A stretch of DNA of 64,000 nucleotides, taken from Actinacidiphila glaucinigra (GTDB taxonomy: Bacteria; Actinomycetota; Actinomycetes; Streptomycetales; Streptomycetaceae). This document shows positions 24,167 to 32,869 of the stretch, one piece after another (the stretch's first letter is position 1; every line of letters starts with the position of its first letter). The DNA lies in contig NZ_FZOF01000005.1 in the NCBI RefSeq assembly GCF_900188405.1, positions 434,001-498,000 of the forward strand. Direction: 5' to 3'. The notes under the pieces are model-generated. The model made no database searches, was not told the origin of the DNA, and saw only the letters and a program-made list of their open reading frames with translations. The translations under genes and the position numbers were made by a program.

Positions 24167-26308
24167 TCAGACGGTGATCCGGTCGACGTCGGACACGTAG
24201 TCGGACGGGTTGCCGAAGGCGATCGTGTTGGCCCCGGCCTTGAGGTGGACGGGCACGGTGACCGACCGCGGGCGGCCCCAGTCGTTGTCGTTGCCGCCGT
24301 GCAGCGGCAGCTGGAAGGCGGTGCCGTTGACGGTGACCACGGCCGTACGGCCCGAGGATCCGTCGGTGAAGTCCACCGTCATCAGGTAGGTGCCGTCCTT
24401 CGGCGCCGTCACGTCCTTGATCGTCACGGAGGCGTCGACGCCCAGGTTGCCGACCTTCTTGCCGCCGGAGCAGCGGGAGCAGTCGCTGATGCTCGCGTTG
24501 CCGGTGCGGGGGTTCCCCGACGCCTCGGCCTCGTAGGCGGTGCGCCCTTCGGCGGCGGGGGTGGTCAGGGAGACGGCGTTGCCCGGTGCGGACGTACGGC
24601 CCCTGGCGTCGTGGGCGACGACGGTGAACACGTAGCCGGTGGCGGCGTCCAGGCCGGTGACGGTGGCGGAGGTGCCGTCAACCGTGGCGACCTTGGCGCC
24701 GCCGGCGTACACCTCGTAACCGGTGGTGGCGGTGCCGGTGTTCACCGCGTCCCAGGCGAGCGAGACGCTGCCGGCCGTGGCGGCGGTGGCGCGCACGCCG
24801 AGCGGGACTCCGGGCTTTCCGGTCGTCTTCGCCGGGGTGACGCGCAGCAGCCGGGAGCCGTGCGGCGGCAGGTTGTCGGTGAAGCCGTCACCGACCGTGC
24901 CGAGGTTCTTGCGGCTCCACAGGTCGCGGACGGCGGGCCTGCCGCTGATGCCCAGCTCGCTCCAGTCGGCGGTCACGTCGGAGTAGCCCTTGCCGAGGTT
25001 GAACAGGGCGACCGTGTAGCTGCCGTCGGCGTTGCGGGCGTACCAGACCTGCTGCGGGGTGTCCTGGCTGAGCGGCCTGGCGGGGTTGCCGGCCTGGTCG
25101 ACGGCGATGACCTCGTCGTTGGTGAGCAGCGACAGGCCGTACGCGTCGAGCTTGGTGAGGTCGTCGCCGATGTACAGCGGGGCGCTCTCGATGGCCCACA
25201 GCGTCATGTAGCTCTGCCGCTCGACCTCGTTGAGGCCGTCGAGCGGGCCCGCGCCGACGTCGAGGGAGTCGAGGTTGTTCCAGTGCCCCGGCCCGGCGTC
25301 GTCGATCCACGGGACGACGTCGTTCCACCGCTGCTTGACCGAGTTGTTCCAGGTCACCAGGGTGTCGCAGTAGCACTCGACGTCGGTGTCCACGCGCCAG
25401 CCGTTGGAGTTCTCCTTCCAGACGTCCACCTTGTCGTGGCTGAGCGACCAGGACAGAACGAACTGGATGGGCCGGCCGGTCCGCTCCAGCGCGGCGTGCC
25501 AGGTCTTGATGTCGGGGACGTTGTCGTGTGCCGCGTCACCCTGGTTGGAGCCGGGGCCGACACCGTCGATCTTCAGGAAGTCCACTCCCCAGCCGGCCAG
25601 TTGGTCGGCCACGGACTGGATGTACTTCTCGGTGCACGGGCTGGCGAAGTTCAGCTGGTAGGAGACGTTGTCCCAGCCGCTGGTCTTGCGCAGGTCGGGG
25701 TAGACGATGTCCTTGGTCGTGCACCCCGGCGCCCCGTGGATCGGCGTCCTGCCGTCGTTGTACGTGTCGATGTACAGGCCGACCGCCAGGTAGAGCCCGA
25801 ACTTCAGGCCCTTGGCGTGCAGTCGGTCGCCGAGCCACTTCATGCCGTGCGGGAACTTGACGGGGTCCGCGACGGGCCGGCCGTACTCGTCGGAAAGGCT
25901 CTTGTTCGTCTCGCTGCCGACGTTCCAGCCGGCGTCGATGTTGACGTACTCGTAGCCGTGCCGCTTCAGCTTGGACGCGAGGATGTCGGCCTGCTGCAGC
26001 ACGTGCGGCTCGGTGAGCCAGGAGCCGCCGTAGCCGGGGAAGTTGGTGGACTCCAGGCTCCAGCTGCTCCAGCCCATGTAGGGCTTGGCGCCGACCACGG
26101 GGGCGGTCTCCGAAACGGCGGCCGCCGCCCGCGGCACGGAGGACGCGGATGCGGAGGACGCGGGTGCGGCGGGCGACGCCGCGGCGGGTACGGCGAGGGC
26201 CGTGGCGAGCGCGGTGGCGACGAGCGCGGGCACGGCGGCCTTGCGCATGCCGCCGCGCCTGCGTGCCACGGGCCATCTGAGACGTGCGAGTACAGCTGAA
26301 CGGGCCAT
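24167..26308 (-). CDS. Secreted GH27 glycosidase with Fn3 and CBM-like domains
   Basis: ATG 26308 with GGAG 7 nt upstream gives 713 residues. A signal peptide with an Arg-rich n-region is followed by a GH27 barrel: AKPYMGWSSWSLES, nucleophile Asp248 (FLKIDGVGPG) and acid/base Asp309 (WRVDTDVECYCDT). A beta-sandwich, an Fn3 domain (about 525-610) and a CBM6/35-like module with a Cys pair (SDCSRCSGG) follow. GH27 members remove terminal alpha-galactose or beta-L-arabinopyranose. As the only exported glycosidase of this cluster it may trim side chains outside before uptake. It has a recognisable promoter and is divergent from ROK. Confidence 0.93.
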   Translation of the reverse strand: MARSAVLARLRWPVARRRGGMRKAAVPALVATALATALAVPAAASPAAPASSASASSVPRAAAAVSETAPVVGAKPYMGWSSWSLESTNFPGYGGSWLTEPHVLQQADILASKLKRHGYEYVNIDAGWNVGSETNKSLSDEYGRPVADPVKFPHGMKWLGDRLHAKGLKFGLYLAVGLYIDTYNDGRTPIHGAPGCTTKDIVYPDLRKTSGWDNVSYQLNFASPCTEKYIQSVADQLAGWGVDFLKIDGVGPGSNQGDAAHDNVPDIKTWHAALERTGRPIQFVLSWSLSHDKVDVWKENSNGWRVDTDVECYCDTLVTWNNSVKQRWNDVVPWIDDAGPGHWNNLDSLDVGAGPLDGLNEVERQSYMTLWAIESAPLYIGDDLTKLDAYGLSLLTNDEVIAVDQAGNPARPLSQDTPQQVWYARNADGSYTVALFNLGKGYSDVTADWSELGISGRPAVRDLWSRKNLGTVGDGFTDNLPPHGSRLLRVTPAKTTGKPGVPLGVRATAATAGSVSLAWDAVNTGTATTGYEVYAGGAKVATVDGTSATVTGLDAATGYVFTVVAHDARGRTSAPGNAVSLTTPAAEGRTAYEAEASGNPRTGNASISDCSRCSGGKKVGNLGVDASVTIKDVTAPKDGTYLMTVDFTDGSSGRTAVVTVNGTAFQLPLHGGNDNDWGRPRSVTVPVHLKAGANTIAFGNPSDYVSDVDRITV

Positions 26309-26490
26309 GGGGGCACTCCATCCCGGCGCGACGGCGTCCGCTTCGAGTGGGCAGGGGGTACGGCAGGGGGGTCCCCCGGTGGCGGTCGTCCCGGAACACC
26401 ACCGAGGGCGGGCGTGCCGCGACCGGGGGAGGCTCCGGTCGCGCTCCTCGCCGGGGGGCACTTCGTCCGCTCCGGGCGAGGAGTGCGGCG

Positions 26491-26520
26491 AATGTAGCCA
26501 GGCTTTCCTTCCAGCGTCAA
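26491..26520 (-). promoter_or_regulatory. Promoter of the GH27 sugar operon
   Basis: On the minus strand, -35 TTGACG (26520-26515) and -10 TACATT (26496-26491) are separated by 18 bp. The spacer contains CTGGAAGGAAAG, similar to motifs near the ROK gene and the second GH36 gene, so it may hold a repressor site. Confidence 0.65.
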
Positions 26521-26630
26521 CATATTCCGCGGCAAAAATCGGATGTCTGATCCGCCGGATCACAGCCCTGGCCGGAGAATCCGCCTCGGAACCCCTGTGT
26601 TCTCGCCGAAAGATGGGATGAGTAGGCCTC

Positions 26631-26659
26631 TTCCTTACTTTCCCTTGGAAAGGTATGGT
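26631..26659 (+). promoter_or_regulatory. Probable leaderless promoter and inverted repeat of the first ROK gene
   Basis: A -10-like TATGGT (26654-26659) lies 7 nt before ATG 26667, so transcription may start at or next to the start codon. Upstream, CTTTCC-CTT-GGAAAG forms a short perfect inverted repeat near 26638-26652. A weak -35 (TTCCTT, 26631-26636) is 17 bp away. Confidence 0.5.
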
Positions 26660-26666
26660 CCCGGGC

Positions 26667-27821
26667 ATGAGCCTCGCCGACCAGCCCCCCGCCGCCGTCC
26701 TGGTCTTCCAGACCCTGCTCGTCCACGGCTCCCTCACCCGTGCCGAGATCGGGCGGCGCACGGGTCTGTCGGCGGGCGCGGTGACCAAGGCCGCCACTCC
26801 CCTGCTGGCGGACGGCTGGATCACCGAACTCGGCAGACCGGCCGGCGAGCGGGCCAGCGGCCGCCCCGCGACCCCGATGGCCGTACGCGCCGACCGCGCG
26901 CGGTTCGTCGGCGTGAAGGTGACCGGTGACGAACTCATCGGCGTGCTCACCGACCTGACCGCCCGGCCGCTGGCCTCCCGGCGCGCCGCACTGGACTCCC
27001 GAGACGTCGGGACCGTAGTACTGGCGATCGCCCGGCTCATCGGGCAACTGCGCGCCGCCGCGGGCGCGGAGGGGGACGACGCCGTCCACAGCGTCGGCGT
27101 CACGATCTCCGGGGACGTGGACGGGCAGACCGGCACCGTGCAGTACTCGCCGTTCCTCGACTGGCGCCGGGTGCCGCTCGCGCAGCTGGTGGAGTCGGCG
27201 TCCGGCATCCCGACCGTGATCGAGAACGACGTGCGCGCGCTGACCGTCGCCGAGCAGTGGTTCGGCGCCGGGGTGGGGCTGTCCTCGTTCGCCCTGGTCA
27301 CGGTCGGCGCGGGCATCGGCTGCGGGCTGTCCATCGGCGGCCGGGTGGTGTCCGGGGCCCACGGGGTGTCCGGCGAGGTGGGGCATCTGCCGGTGGGCGG
27401 CACCGACCGCACCTGCACCTGCGGCAACACCGGGTGCGTGGAGACCGTCGCCTCCACGCACGCCATCACCGAGCAGGCCCGGCAGGCCACCGGCGACCCC
27501 GCGCTCACGATGGAGGAGGCGGTGCGGCTGGCCCACGCCGACAACGCGGCCGTCCGCGCGGTCTTCTCACGCGCCGGGCACGTGATGGGACTGGCGATGG
27601 CCTCGGTGGCCAACCTCATCGGCCCGGAGCGCATCATCATCTCCGGCGAGGGCGCGGCCTCCTACGACCTGTTCGCCGACCAGATCCGGCAGACCTTCGC
27701 CGACCACGCCTTCGGCGCCGCGGCCGACTGCGACCTCGTCGTGCGTCCGCTGCCCTTCGAGGAGTGGGCGCGCGGCGGCGCGGCCGTCGCCGCACAGCGG
27801 GTCTTCGCCCCCGCGAAGTGA
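26667..27821 (+). CDS. ROK family transcriptional regulator
   Basis: ATG 26667 gives 384 residues. ATG 26655 is possible but lies within a likely -10 element. The N-terminal winged helix (TLLVHGSLTRAEIGRRTGLSAGAVTKAATPLLADGW) is followed by the ROK sugar-kinase-like fold, with the Zn-binding type motif CTCGNTGCVE. ROK repressors bind a sugar ligand and release DNA. It is divergent from the GH27 operon and is the natural candidate regulator for it. A close paralogue lies at 39924-41099. Confidence 0.95.
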   Translation: MSLADQPPAAVLVFQTLLVHGSLTRAEIGRRTGLSAGAVTKAATPLLADGWITELGRPAGERASGRPATPMAVRADRARFVGVKVTGDELIGVLTDLTARPLASRRAALDSRDVGTVVLAIARLIGQLRAAAGAEGDDAVHSVGVTISGDVDGQTGTVQYSPFLDWRRVPLAQLVESASGIPTVIENDVRALTVAEQWFGAGVGLSSFALVTVGAGIGCGLSIGGRVVSGAHGVSGEVGHLPVGGTDRTCTCGNTGCVETVASTHAITEQARQATGDPALTMEEAVRLAHADNAAVRAVFSRAGHVMGLAMASVANLIGPERIIISGEGAASYDLFADQIRQTFADHAFGAAADCDLVVRPLPFEEWARGGAAVAAQRVFAPAK

Positions 27822-27872
27822 CGTCCGCCGCGCGGGGCGCCGGAAAACAGGAGGCGGCCCGGCCTCGCGCCG

Positions 27873-28517
27873 GTGCAGACTCGGGCGGTGATCGTCGTGC
27901 AGCCCGTACTGGAGACAGGAACCACGGACGGCTTCACCCTCTGGCCGGTGGCCGAGTGGGTGCCGTTCACCTTAATGCCGCTGCACGGCGGGCTGTCGGC
28001 GGCCGAGATCGGTACGGCCGTGATGACCGTCGCGGCGTACAACGGCATGGAGGCGGACGATGCGGACCTCCCCGGCCGGTCAGGGGATCCGGTGGAGGCC
28101 TTCCTCCTGGGGCTGCTGTCCGAGGAGGACCTCCGGTCCTCCGGCGGCTTGCGGGTCACCGACCCCGTAGGCGGGGCCGTGCTGCTTCCCGGCTGCTGCT
28201 GCGGCATGGAGGACTGGCGGGAGACCTGGCTCGGCGTCCTCGACGGTACCGGTGACACGTGGCTCGGCCACAACCCCTGGCCGCTCGCCGAACGGCGCGG
28301 CGACGTCGTCCGGTTGAGCGTCGACGCCGGGCGGGACGACAGCCCGGCGTTCGAGGTGGCCGCCGACGTGCTGCGCCGCGGGGTCGCCGGCGCCGAGCGG
28401 GATCTGGCGGGGTTCCTCGGTGCCGCCGCCGACTGGGCCGCCGTACGTCTGCCCGAGCACGCCCCCGCGATCGTCGGCGCGCTCGCCCGCGCGGTCGGCA
28501 TGCCGCCACCGTCGTAG
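27873..28517 (+). CDS. Hypothetical protein with a TTA codon
   Basis: Up to 214 residues from GTG 27873; GTG 27888 and 27897 are alternative starts. The sequence is acidic and soluble (PVLETGTTDGFTLWPVAEWVPF... LLPGCCCGMEDWRETWLGVLDG) and appears complete, but I cannot name the family. Codon 34 is TTA (27972-27974), the rare leucine codon read by bldA tRNA in Streptomyces, which would tie translation to development. Its 3' two-thirds overlap the extension of the minus-strand DMT transporter frame. Confidence 0.8.
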   Translation: MQTRAVIVVQPVLETGTTDGFTLWPVAEWVPFTLMPLHGGLSAAEIGTAVMTVAAYNGMEADDADLPGRSGDPVEAFLLGLLSEEDLRSSGGLRVTDPVGGAVLLPGCCCGMEDWRETWLGVLDGTGDTWLGHNPWPLAERRGDVVRLSVDAGRDDSPAFEVAADVLRRGVAGAERDLAGFLGAAADWAAVRLPEHAPAIVGALARAVGMPPPS

Positions 28518-29411
28518 CCGTGGTCCCCGCGACCGCGTGAGCCCGACCCCGGCGAGGACGACCAGCATGCCGGCCACCACCCTTCCGCCCACCGACTCGC
28601 CGAGCACGAGGGCGCCGAGCCCCACCGACACGACCGGGAGCAGGTAGCCGGCGGTGGCCGCGTCGGTCGGTCCCTCGTCGGCGATGATGCGCACCGTCAG
28701 GTGGAAGGTGACACCCGTGCACAGGAGACCGAGGACGAGGACCGCCACGGAGGAACGCGGCGTCACCGCGATCCCGCCCGTGCCGGTGACGAACAGGGCG
28801 GGCGCGCTCAGCGCGGTCGCGGCGGTCAACTGCGCGGCGGCGAGCGGGAGCGTGCCCGTACCCGTGCCGGCGAGCCTGCGCCCCATGTAGGAGAAGGCGA
28901 GCGCGTAGCTCGCCGCCGCGCCCACGAGTGCCAGGGCGCCCCAGCTCACGAGGCCCGAGCGGTGCCAGGGGGCGAAGATCAGGAGGACGCCCGCGAAACC
29001 GGCGAGGAGGCCGCCGAGGCGGGGTCCTCGGATGCCCCGTTCCGTGCCCAGGGCCAGACCGATGAGCAGCGACCACAGCGGCGTCGTGGCGTTGAGGACG
29101 CCCGCGACGCCGGAGTCGACGCTCTGCTCGCCGACGCTGAAGAGCAGGAAGGGCGCGGCGTTGCACAGGAAGGCCGCCACTGTGAGGCGGCCCCACAACA
29201 CCCGCCCCCGCGGCAGGCGCAGGCCCGCGCGCAGGGCGAGTACGAGCAGCAGGGCCGCACCGAAAGCGCAGCGCAGGAAGGTGACCCAGGCGGGCGGCAG
29301 ACCCTCCAGCGCGATCTTGATCCACAGGAAGGTCGACCCCCACAGCAGCGCCAGCACTCCCAGGCGCAGCAGCGCCCTCGCACCGCTCCCACCACCGGAC
29401 ACCACGGACAC
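28080..29411 (-). CDS. EamA/DMT family transporter with no stop codon at the expected end
   Basis: GTG 29411 follows GGGGAG. About ten hydrophobic helices occur in two EamA repeats (ALLWGSTFLWIKIALEGLPP; AASYALAFSYMG), exporting or importing small metabolites. The EamA fold ends near 28510 (GVGLTRSRGPRLRR), about 300 residues as usual. No in-frame stop occurs until 28080, so the frame extends about 140 polar residues antisense to the neighbouring hypothetical gene. That tail has no transporter character. A lost stop or a base error is likely. It is divergent from a LysR regulator. Confidence 0.82.
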   Translation of the reverse strand: MSVVSGGGSGARALLRLGVLALLWGSTFLWIKIALEGLPPAWVTFLRCAFGAALLLVLALRAGLRLPRGRVLWGRLTVAAFLCNAAPFLLFSVGEQSVDSGVAGVLNATTPLWSLLIGLALGTERGIRGPRLGGLLAGFAGVLLIFAPWHRSGLVSWGALALVGAAASYALAFSYMGRRLAGTGTGTLPLAAAQLTAATALSAPALFVTGTGGIAVTPRSSVAVLVLGLLCTGVTFHLTVRIIADEGPTDAATAGYLLPVVSVGLGALVLGESVGGRVVAGMLVVLAGVGLTRSRGPRLRRWRHADRAGERADDRGGVLGQTYGGPVGGGTEEPRQIPLGAGDPAAQHVGGHLERRAVVPPGVDAQPDDVAAPFGERPGVVAEPRVTGTVEDAEPGLPPVLHAAAAAGKQHGPAYGVGDPQAAGGPEVLLGQQPQEEGLHRIP

Positions 29412-29513
29412 CCCGGTCTCCCCTCGTCGCGCGTCACCGTCCTCCCGACGCTCCCCCACGGCATCCTGGTACCACAAGCGAAGGTTCACACATCTACCGT
29501 TAAGCTGAGCTAC

Positions 29514-30458
29514 ATGCTCGACGTGCGCCGCATGCAGGTCCTCCGGGCGGTGGTCACCAGCGGGTCGGTCACCGCCGCCGCCACCCACCTCGGTTACACA
29601 CCCTCGGCCGTCAGCCAGCAGATCGCCGTCCTGGAGAGACAGGCCGGGATCCCGCTGCTCGAACGGGTCGGGCGCGGGGTGCAGCCGACGCCGGCCGGGC
29701 TGCTGCTCACCGAGTACGCCGGCCGCATCGGCAGGGAGGTCGCCGAGGCCGAGACGGCGCTGGCCGATCTGCGCGCGGGCCGTACGGGCACGCTGACGGT
29801 GCGTTATTTCCCGACGGCCGGAGCCGATCTGGTGGCCCCCGCGGTCGCGCGGCTGCGCCGCGAGCACCCGGGGGTACGGATCGAGCTCGGCCTGGTCGAC
29901 CCCGGCGATCCGCTGCCGGAGGTGGAGAAGGGCCGCGCGGACCTGGCGATCGTGGTGCGGCCGCGCGGTCAGGCCCGTGAGGGACTGCGTCTGGTGCATC
30001 TGCGGGACGACCCCTACCGGGCGGTCCTCCCCAAGGGCCACCGCCTCGCCGCGAAGCGGGTGCTCGACCTCAACGACCTCGCCGGTGAGCCATGGGTGGG
30101 CAGCGAGTCCCCGGACGGCTCGTGCCTGGAGCTGATCCTCCAGGCGTGCGCCGCGGCCGGCTTCAGCCCCGACGTCGTGGTGCAGAGCGAGGACTACGCC
30201 ACCGCCCAGGGGTTCGTGGCCGCCGGCCTCGGGGTGAGCCTGCTGCCGCGGGCCGCCCTGGCGCACCACCATCCCGGGGTGGTCGTGCGGAAGGTGCGCG
30301 GCCCGGAGCCCGTACGGGCGGTCCACGCGGCCGTGCGGGAGGCGTCGCTGCGGCAGCCCCCGGTGCGGGGGCTGCTCGACGCACTGCGGGACGTCGCGCG
30401 GGGCGCCGCGGGGCCCCGCCGTTTCCTGATGGCCCGTCAGGCGGCGTCCCGCGGATAG
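29514..30458 (+). CDS. LysR family transcriptional regulator
   Basis: The product has 314 residues from ATG 29514. The N-terminal helix-turn-helix is clear (MQVLRAVVTSGSVTAAATHLGYTPSAVSQQIAVLERQ), followed by a two-lobed LysR substrate-binding domain. It is divergent from the DMT transporter gene with 102 bp between starts, the classic LysR-target layout. The 3' end overlaps the convergent hypothetical gene by 22 bp. The ligand is unknown. Confidence 0.95.
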   Translation: MLDVRRMQVLRAVVTSGSVTAAATHLGYTPSAVSQQIAVLERQAGIPLLERVGRGVQPTPAGLLLTEYAGRIGREVAEAETALADLRAGRTGTLTVRYFPTAGADLVAPAVARLRREHPGVRIELGLVDPGDPLPEVEKGRADLAIVVRPRGQAREGLRLVHLRDDPYRAVLPKGHRLAAKRVLDLNDLAGEPWVGSESPDGSCLELILQACAAAGFSPDVVVQSEDYATAQGFVAAGLGVSLLPRAALAHHHPGVVVRKVRGPEPVRAVHAAVREASLRQPPVRGLLDALRDVARGAAGPRRFLMARQAASRG

Positions 30459-31129
30459 CCGATGCCCGCGAGGTCCTCGGCCAGCGCCTCGAGCCTCACC
30501 TCCGGGTTCAGCCTCGCGACGACCTCCGGGGTGAGCGGGCGCAGCGCGTGGACATGGCGTACGGCGTCCAGGTCGACCGGCACCTCGTAGTAGTCCTCGG
30601 CGAAGGCGCGGAAGGCCTCGGGGGAACGGTCGGTCAGCAGGCTGAACAGGTACGACGCGCCGTCGGCGTCCTCACGGCCCTCGGGCAGGTCGACGGAGCC
30701 GTGCCGCCACGCGTCGTCCCCCGCGCCACGCCACAGGCAGACGGTCGCGACCGGCACGCCGTCCTCGTCACAGAACGCCGGCTCCTCGACATACGGACGG
30801 AACGCCTCGGGGACCTCGTCGACGACACCCGGCCAGGGCTCGTGGTCCTCCGACCCGTAGGGGCTCACCGGGGACTCGTGGTCGAAGCCGCGGACGAAGG
30901 CCCCGGCGGCGGAGAACACGATCGCGTACTCGTCGCCCGAGCCGTTGCGCAGGGAGGCCATCTCCTCGCCGGTGTCCCACGCGGCGTCGAAGGAGTGGTG
31001 GCGCATCTCCCAGTCGGGGCTGAGGATCGCGTCGAGCATCGCCAGGGCGCGGCAGTGGTCGCGCAGTTCGGCGATGGAGGGCAGAAGCGGGGCCACGTCG
31101 TGAACGGTCACGCGCACATCCAAGCCCAT
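30437..31129 (-). CDS. Hypothetical protein
   Basis: The product has 230 residues from ATG 31129 (GLDVRVTVHDVAPLLPSIAELRDHCRALAMLDAI). It is acidic and soluble with many aromatic residues (MRHHSFDAAWDTGEEMASLRNGSGDEYAIVFSAAGAF), resembling conserved actinobacterial proteins of unknown function. No signal peptide or membrane segment is seen. It is convergent with the LysR gene, overlapping by 22 bp, and divergent from the APH-family gene. Confidence 0.82.
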   Translation of the reverse strand: MGLDVRVTVHDVAPLLPSIAELRDHCRALAMLDAILSPDWEMRHHSFDAAWDTGEEMASLRNGSGDEYAIVFSAAGAFVRGFDHESPVSPYGSEDHEPWPGVVDEVPEAFRPYVEEPAFCDEDGVPVATVCLWRGAGDDAWRHGSVDLPEGREDADGASYLFSLLTDRSPEAFRAFAEDYYEVPVDLDAVRHVHALRPLTPEVVARLNPEVRLEALAEDLAGIGYPRDAA

Positions 31130-31236
31130 GGCCCCGGCAGCGCCGCACCCGGGGCTCCGGGCACGCGGAAATCCATTGCCGCGCGCACCCCCTGTCCGCT
31201 CATCATGGTCCGGCGGAACCACTTCGGAAGGCGGAC

Positions 31237-32130
31237 ATGCCCCCACGCACCCCGAACGGCGACGGGCCCGGGACCGGCACGGCCCTGGTACGCCGGCTGC
31301 TGCACGCGCAGTTCCCCCACTGGTCGGACCTCCCGCTCGCCCCCACCGGGTCGGCCGGCACCTCCAACGCCATGTACCGGCTGGGAACGGACATGGTCGT
31401 GCGGCTGCCCATGACCGCGAGTGCCGCGGGCGACGTCGACAAGGAGCACCGCTGGCTGCCGCGGCTCGCGCCGGGGCTCCCCGCGTCCGTCCCCGCGCCC
31501 CTGGGCAAGGGGGCTCCCGTCGACGGCTACCCCTGGGCGTGGTCGGTGTACGGCTGGCTGGAGGGCGAGAACCCGGCCCCGGGCCGTCTCGCCGAACCCG
31601 CCGCGCTCGCGGGCGACTTGGCGGCGTTCGTCACCGCCCTGCAGCGCGTCGACCCCGCCGGCGCCCCGCCCGCGTACCGCAGCGAGCCCCTCGCCGCCCG
31701 CGACCGCGCGACGCGCTCCGCGATCGACGCGCTGCGCACGGAGGTGGACACGGCGGCGGCCGGCGCGGTGTGGGAGGCCGCGCTGACGGCTCCGGACCCC
31801 CAGGGGCCGCCGGTGTGGGTGCACGCGGATCTGCAGCCGGGCAACCTCCTGGTGGCGGACGGTCGCCTGTCCGCGGTCATCGACTTCGGCTGCACGGGCC
31901 TCGGCGACCCCGCAGTGGACACGATCGCCGCGTGGTACGTGCTGCCCGCCGCGGCCCGCGGTGTGTTCCGCGCGGCGCTGGGCAGCGACGACGCGACCTG
32001 GGCACGCGGTCGCGGCTGGGCGCTGTCGATCGCGTTGATGGAGCTGCGGCACCACCGGGGCACCCACGAGCGCATGGCGTCGATCGCGCGGCACGTCCTC
32101 GGCGAGCTACTCGCCGACGGGGCGCGCTGA
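31237..32130 (+). CDS. Aminoglycoside phosphotransferase (APH) family protein
   Basis: The product has 297 residues. A kinase-like fold is shown by the catalytic loop HADLQPGNLL with Asp198 and the metal-binding DFG (VIDFGCTGLGDPA). The N-lobe (GTSNAMYRLGTDMVVRLPM) carries a nucleotide-binding region. Members phosphorylate small hydroxylated compounds, sometimes antibiotics; many in Streptomyces have unknown substrates. No resistance or biosynthetic neighbour is present, so calling it a resistance gene is not justified. Confidence 0.92.
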   Translation: MPPRTPNGDGPGTGTALVRRLLHAQFPHWSDLPLAPTGSAGTSNAMYRLGTDMVVRLPMTASAAGDVDKEHRWLPRLAPGLPASVPAPLGKGAPVDGYPWAWSVYGWLEGENPAPGRLAEPAALAGDLAAFVTALQRVDPAGAPPAYRSEPLAARDRATRSAIDALRTEVDTAAAGAVWEAALTAPDPQGPPVWVHADLQPGNLLVADGRLSAVIDFGCTGLGDPAVDTIAAWYVLPAAARGVFRAALGSDDATWARGRGWALSIALMELRHHRGTHERMASIARHVLGELLADGAR

Positions 32131-32294
32131 CCCGACGGGGGTGGCGCATCCTACCCGGGGCCGCCGGGCCGCTCGCCGGCATCGGCGATTCCCCCACCGG
32201 CCTCGTCACCTTCAGTAGCGTCACCGTCACCAACCGGGGTGGCGGCGCGCGGACGCGCGGACGCCTGGAGAGCGACGGCAAGGAGCGGACGCCG

Positions 32295-32669
32295 ATGGCG
32301 AATGTGGAGACCTCCCTCAAGGAGACGATGACGTCGATCGAGGGCAGCGTGGGTGCTGCCCTGGTCGACTACACCAGCGGCATGGCGCTGGGCACGATCG
32401 GTGGTGGCAAGGACCTCGACCTGACCGTCGCGGCCGCCGGCAACACCGACGTGATCCGGGCCAAGGCCCGGACGATGAAGGAACTGGGCCTCAAGGAGGA
32501 GATCGAGGACGTCCTGATCACCATGGGCACGCAGTACCACCTGATCCGGCTGCTCAAGAGCCGTGACGGCAACGGTCTGTTCCTCTACCTGGTGCTCGAC
32601 CGGCGCAACGCCAACCTGGCGATGGCCCGGCACCGCCTCAGGCGTATCGAGGCGGACCTCGAGTTGTAG
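32295..32669 (+). CDS. Roadblock/LC7 domain protein
   Basis: The product has 124 residues. The fold is suggested by SLKETMTSIEGSVGAALVDYTSGMALGT and the later beta strands LITMGTQYHLIRLLKSRDGNGLFLYLVLDR. Roadblock proteins form dimers and often modulate small GTPases. In Streptomyces they commonly sit in conservons with a histidine-kinase-like protein and GTPase, but here the partners are absent, so its target is unclear. Confidence 0.88.
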   Translation: MANVETSLKETMTSIEGSVGAALVDYTSGMALGTIGGGKDLDLTVAAAGNTDVIRAKARTMKELGLKEEIEDVLITMGTQYHLIRLLKSRDGNGLFLYLVLDRRNANLAMARHRLRRIEADLEL

Positions 32670-32703
32670 CCGCCGGTCCTTCCTCGGGGTTCCGTGCGCC
32701 CGG

Positions 32704-32725
32704 GAATTGAAGATTCCTTCAATTC
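32704..32725. promoter_or_regulatory. AT-rich inverted repeat upstream of the ArsR-like gene
   Basis: GAATTGAA (32704-32711) and TTCAATTC (32718-32725) form perfect 8-bp arms with a 6-bp centre. It stands out as AT-rich in this GC-rich window. It lies 145 bp upstream of the ArsR-type start and 35 bp after the roadblock stop, so it may be the operator of a regulator here. Confidence 0.5.
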
Positions 32726-32869
32726 GGCACATCCTGATCCGCACAAGCACGGCGGTGCACGGGCCCCGGAGGGGGAAGGATTGGACGCAACGTCGCGCCG
32801 GTGGCAGCGGGAGCCGCCGCCGGCGGGTGCGGGAAGGGCCGTCGGAATCCGGGCAGGAGCGATCAGACG

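Noticed and set aside
26655-26666. ATG 26655 as the start of the first ROK gene
   Set aside because: It would sit inside the probable -10 element with the purine-rich sequence only one base away; ATG 26667 gives the same arrangement as the paralogue.
28080-28512. The C-terminal extension of the DMT transporter as a real extra domain
   Set aside because: Its composition is typical antisense translation of the opposite gene (Gly, Arg, Pro, Gln-rich), with no fold-like pattern.
31237-32130. APH-family gene as an aminoglycoside resistance determinant
   Set aside because: The kinase motifs show only the superfamily; there is no resistance-specific similarity that I can recognise and no drug-related context.
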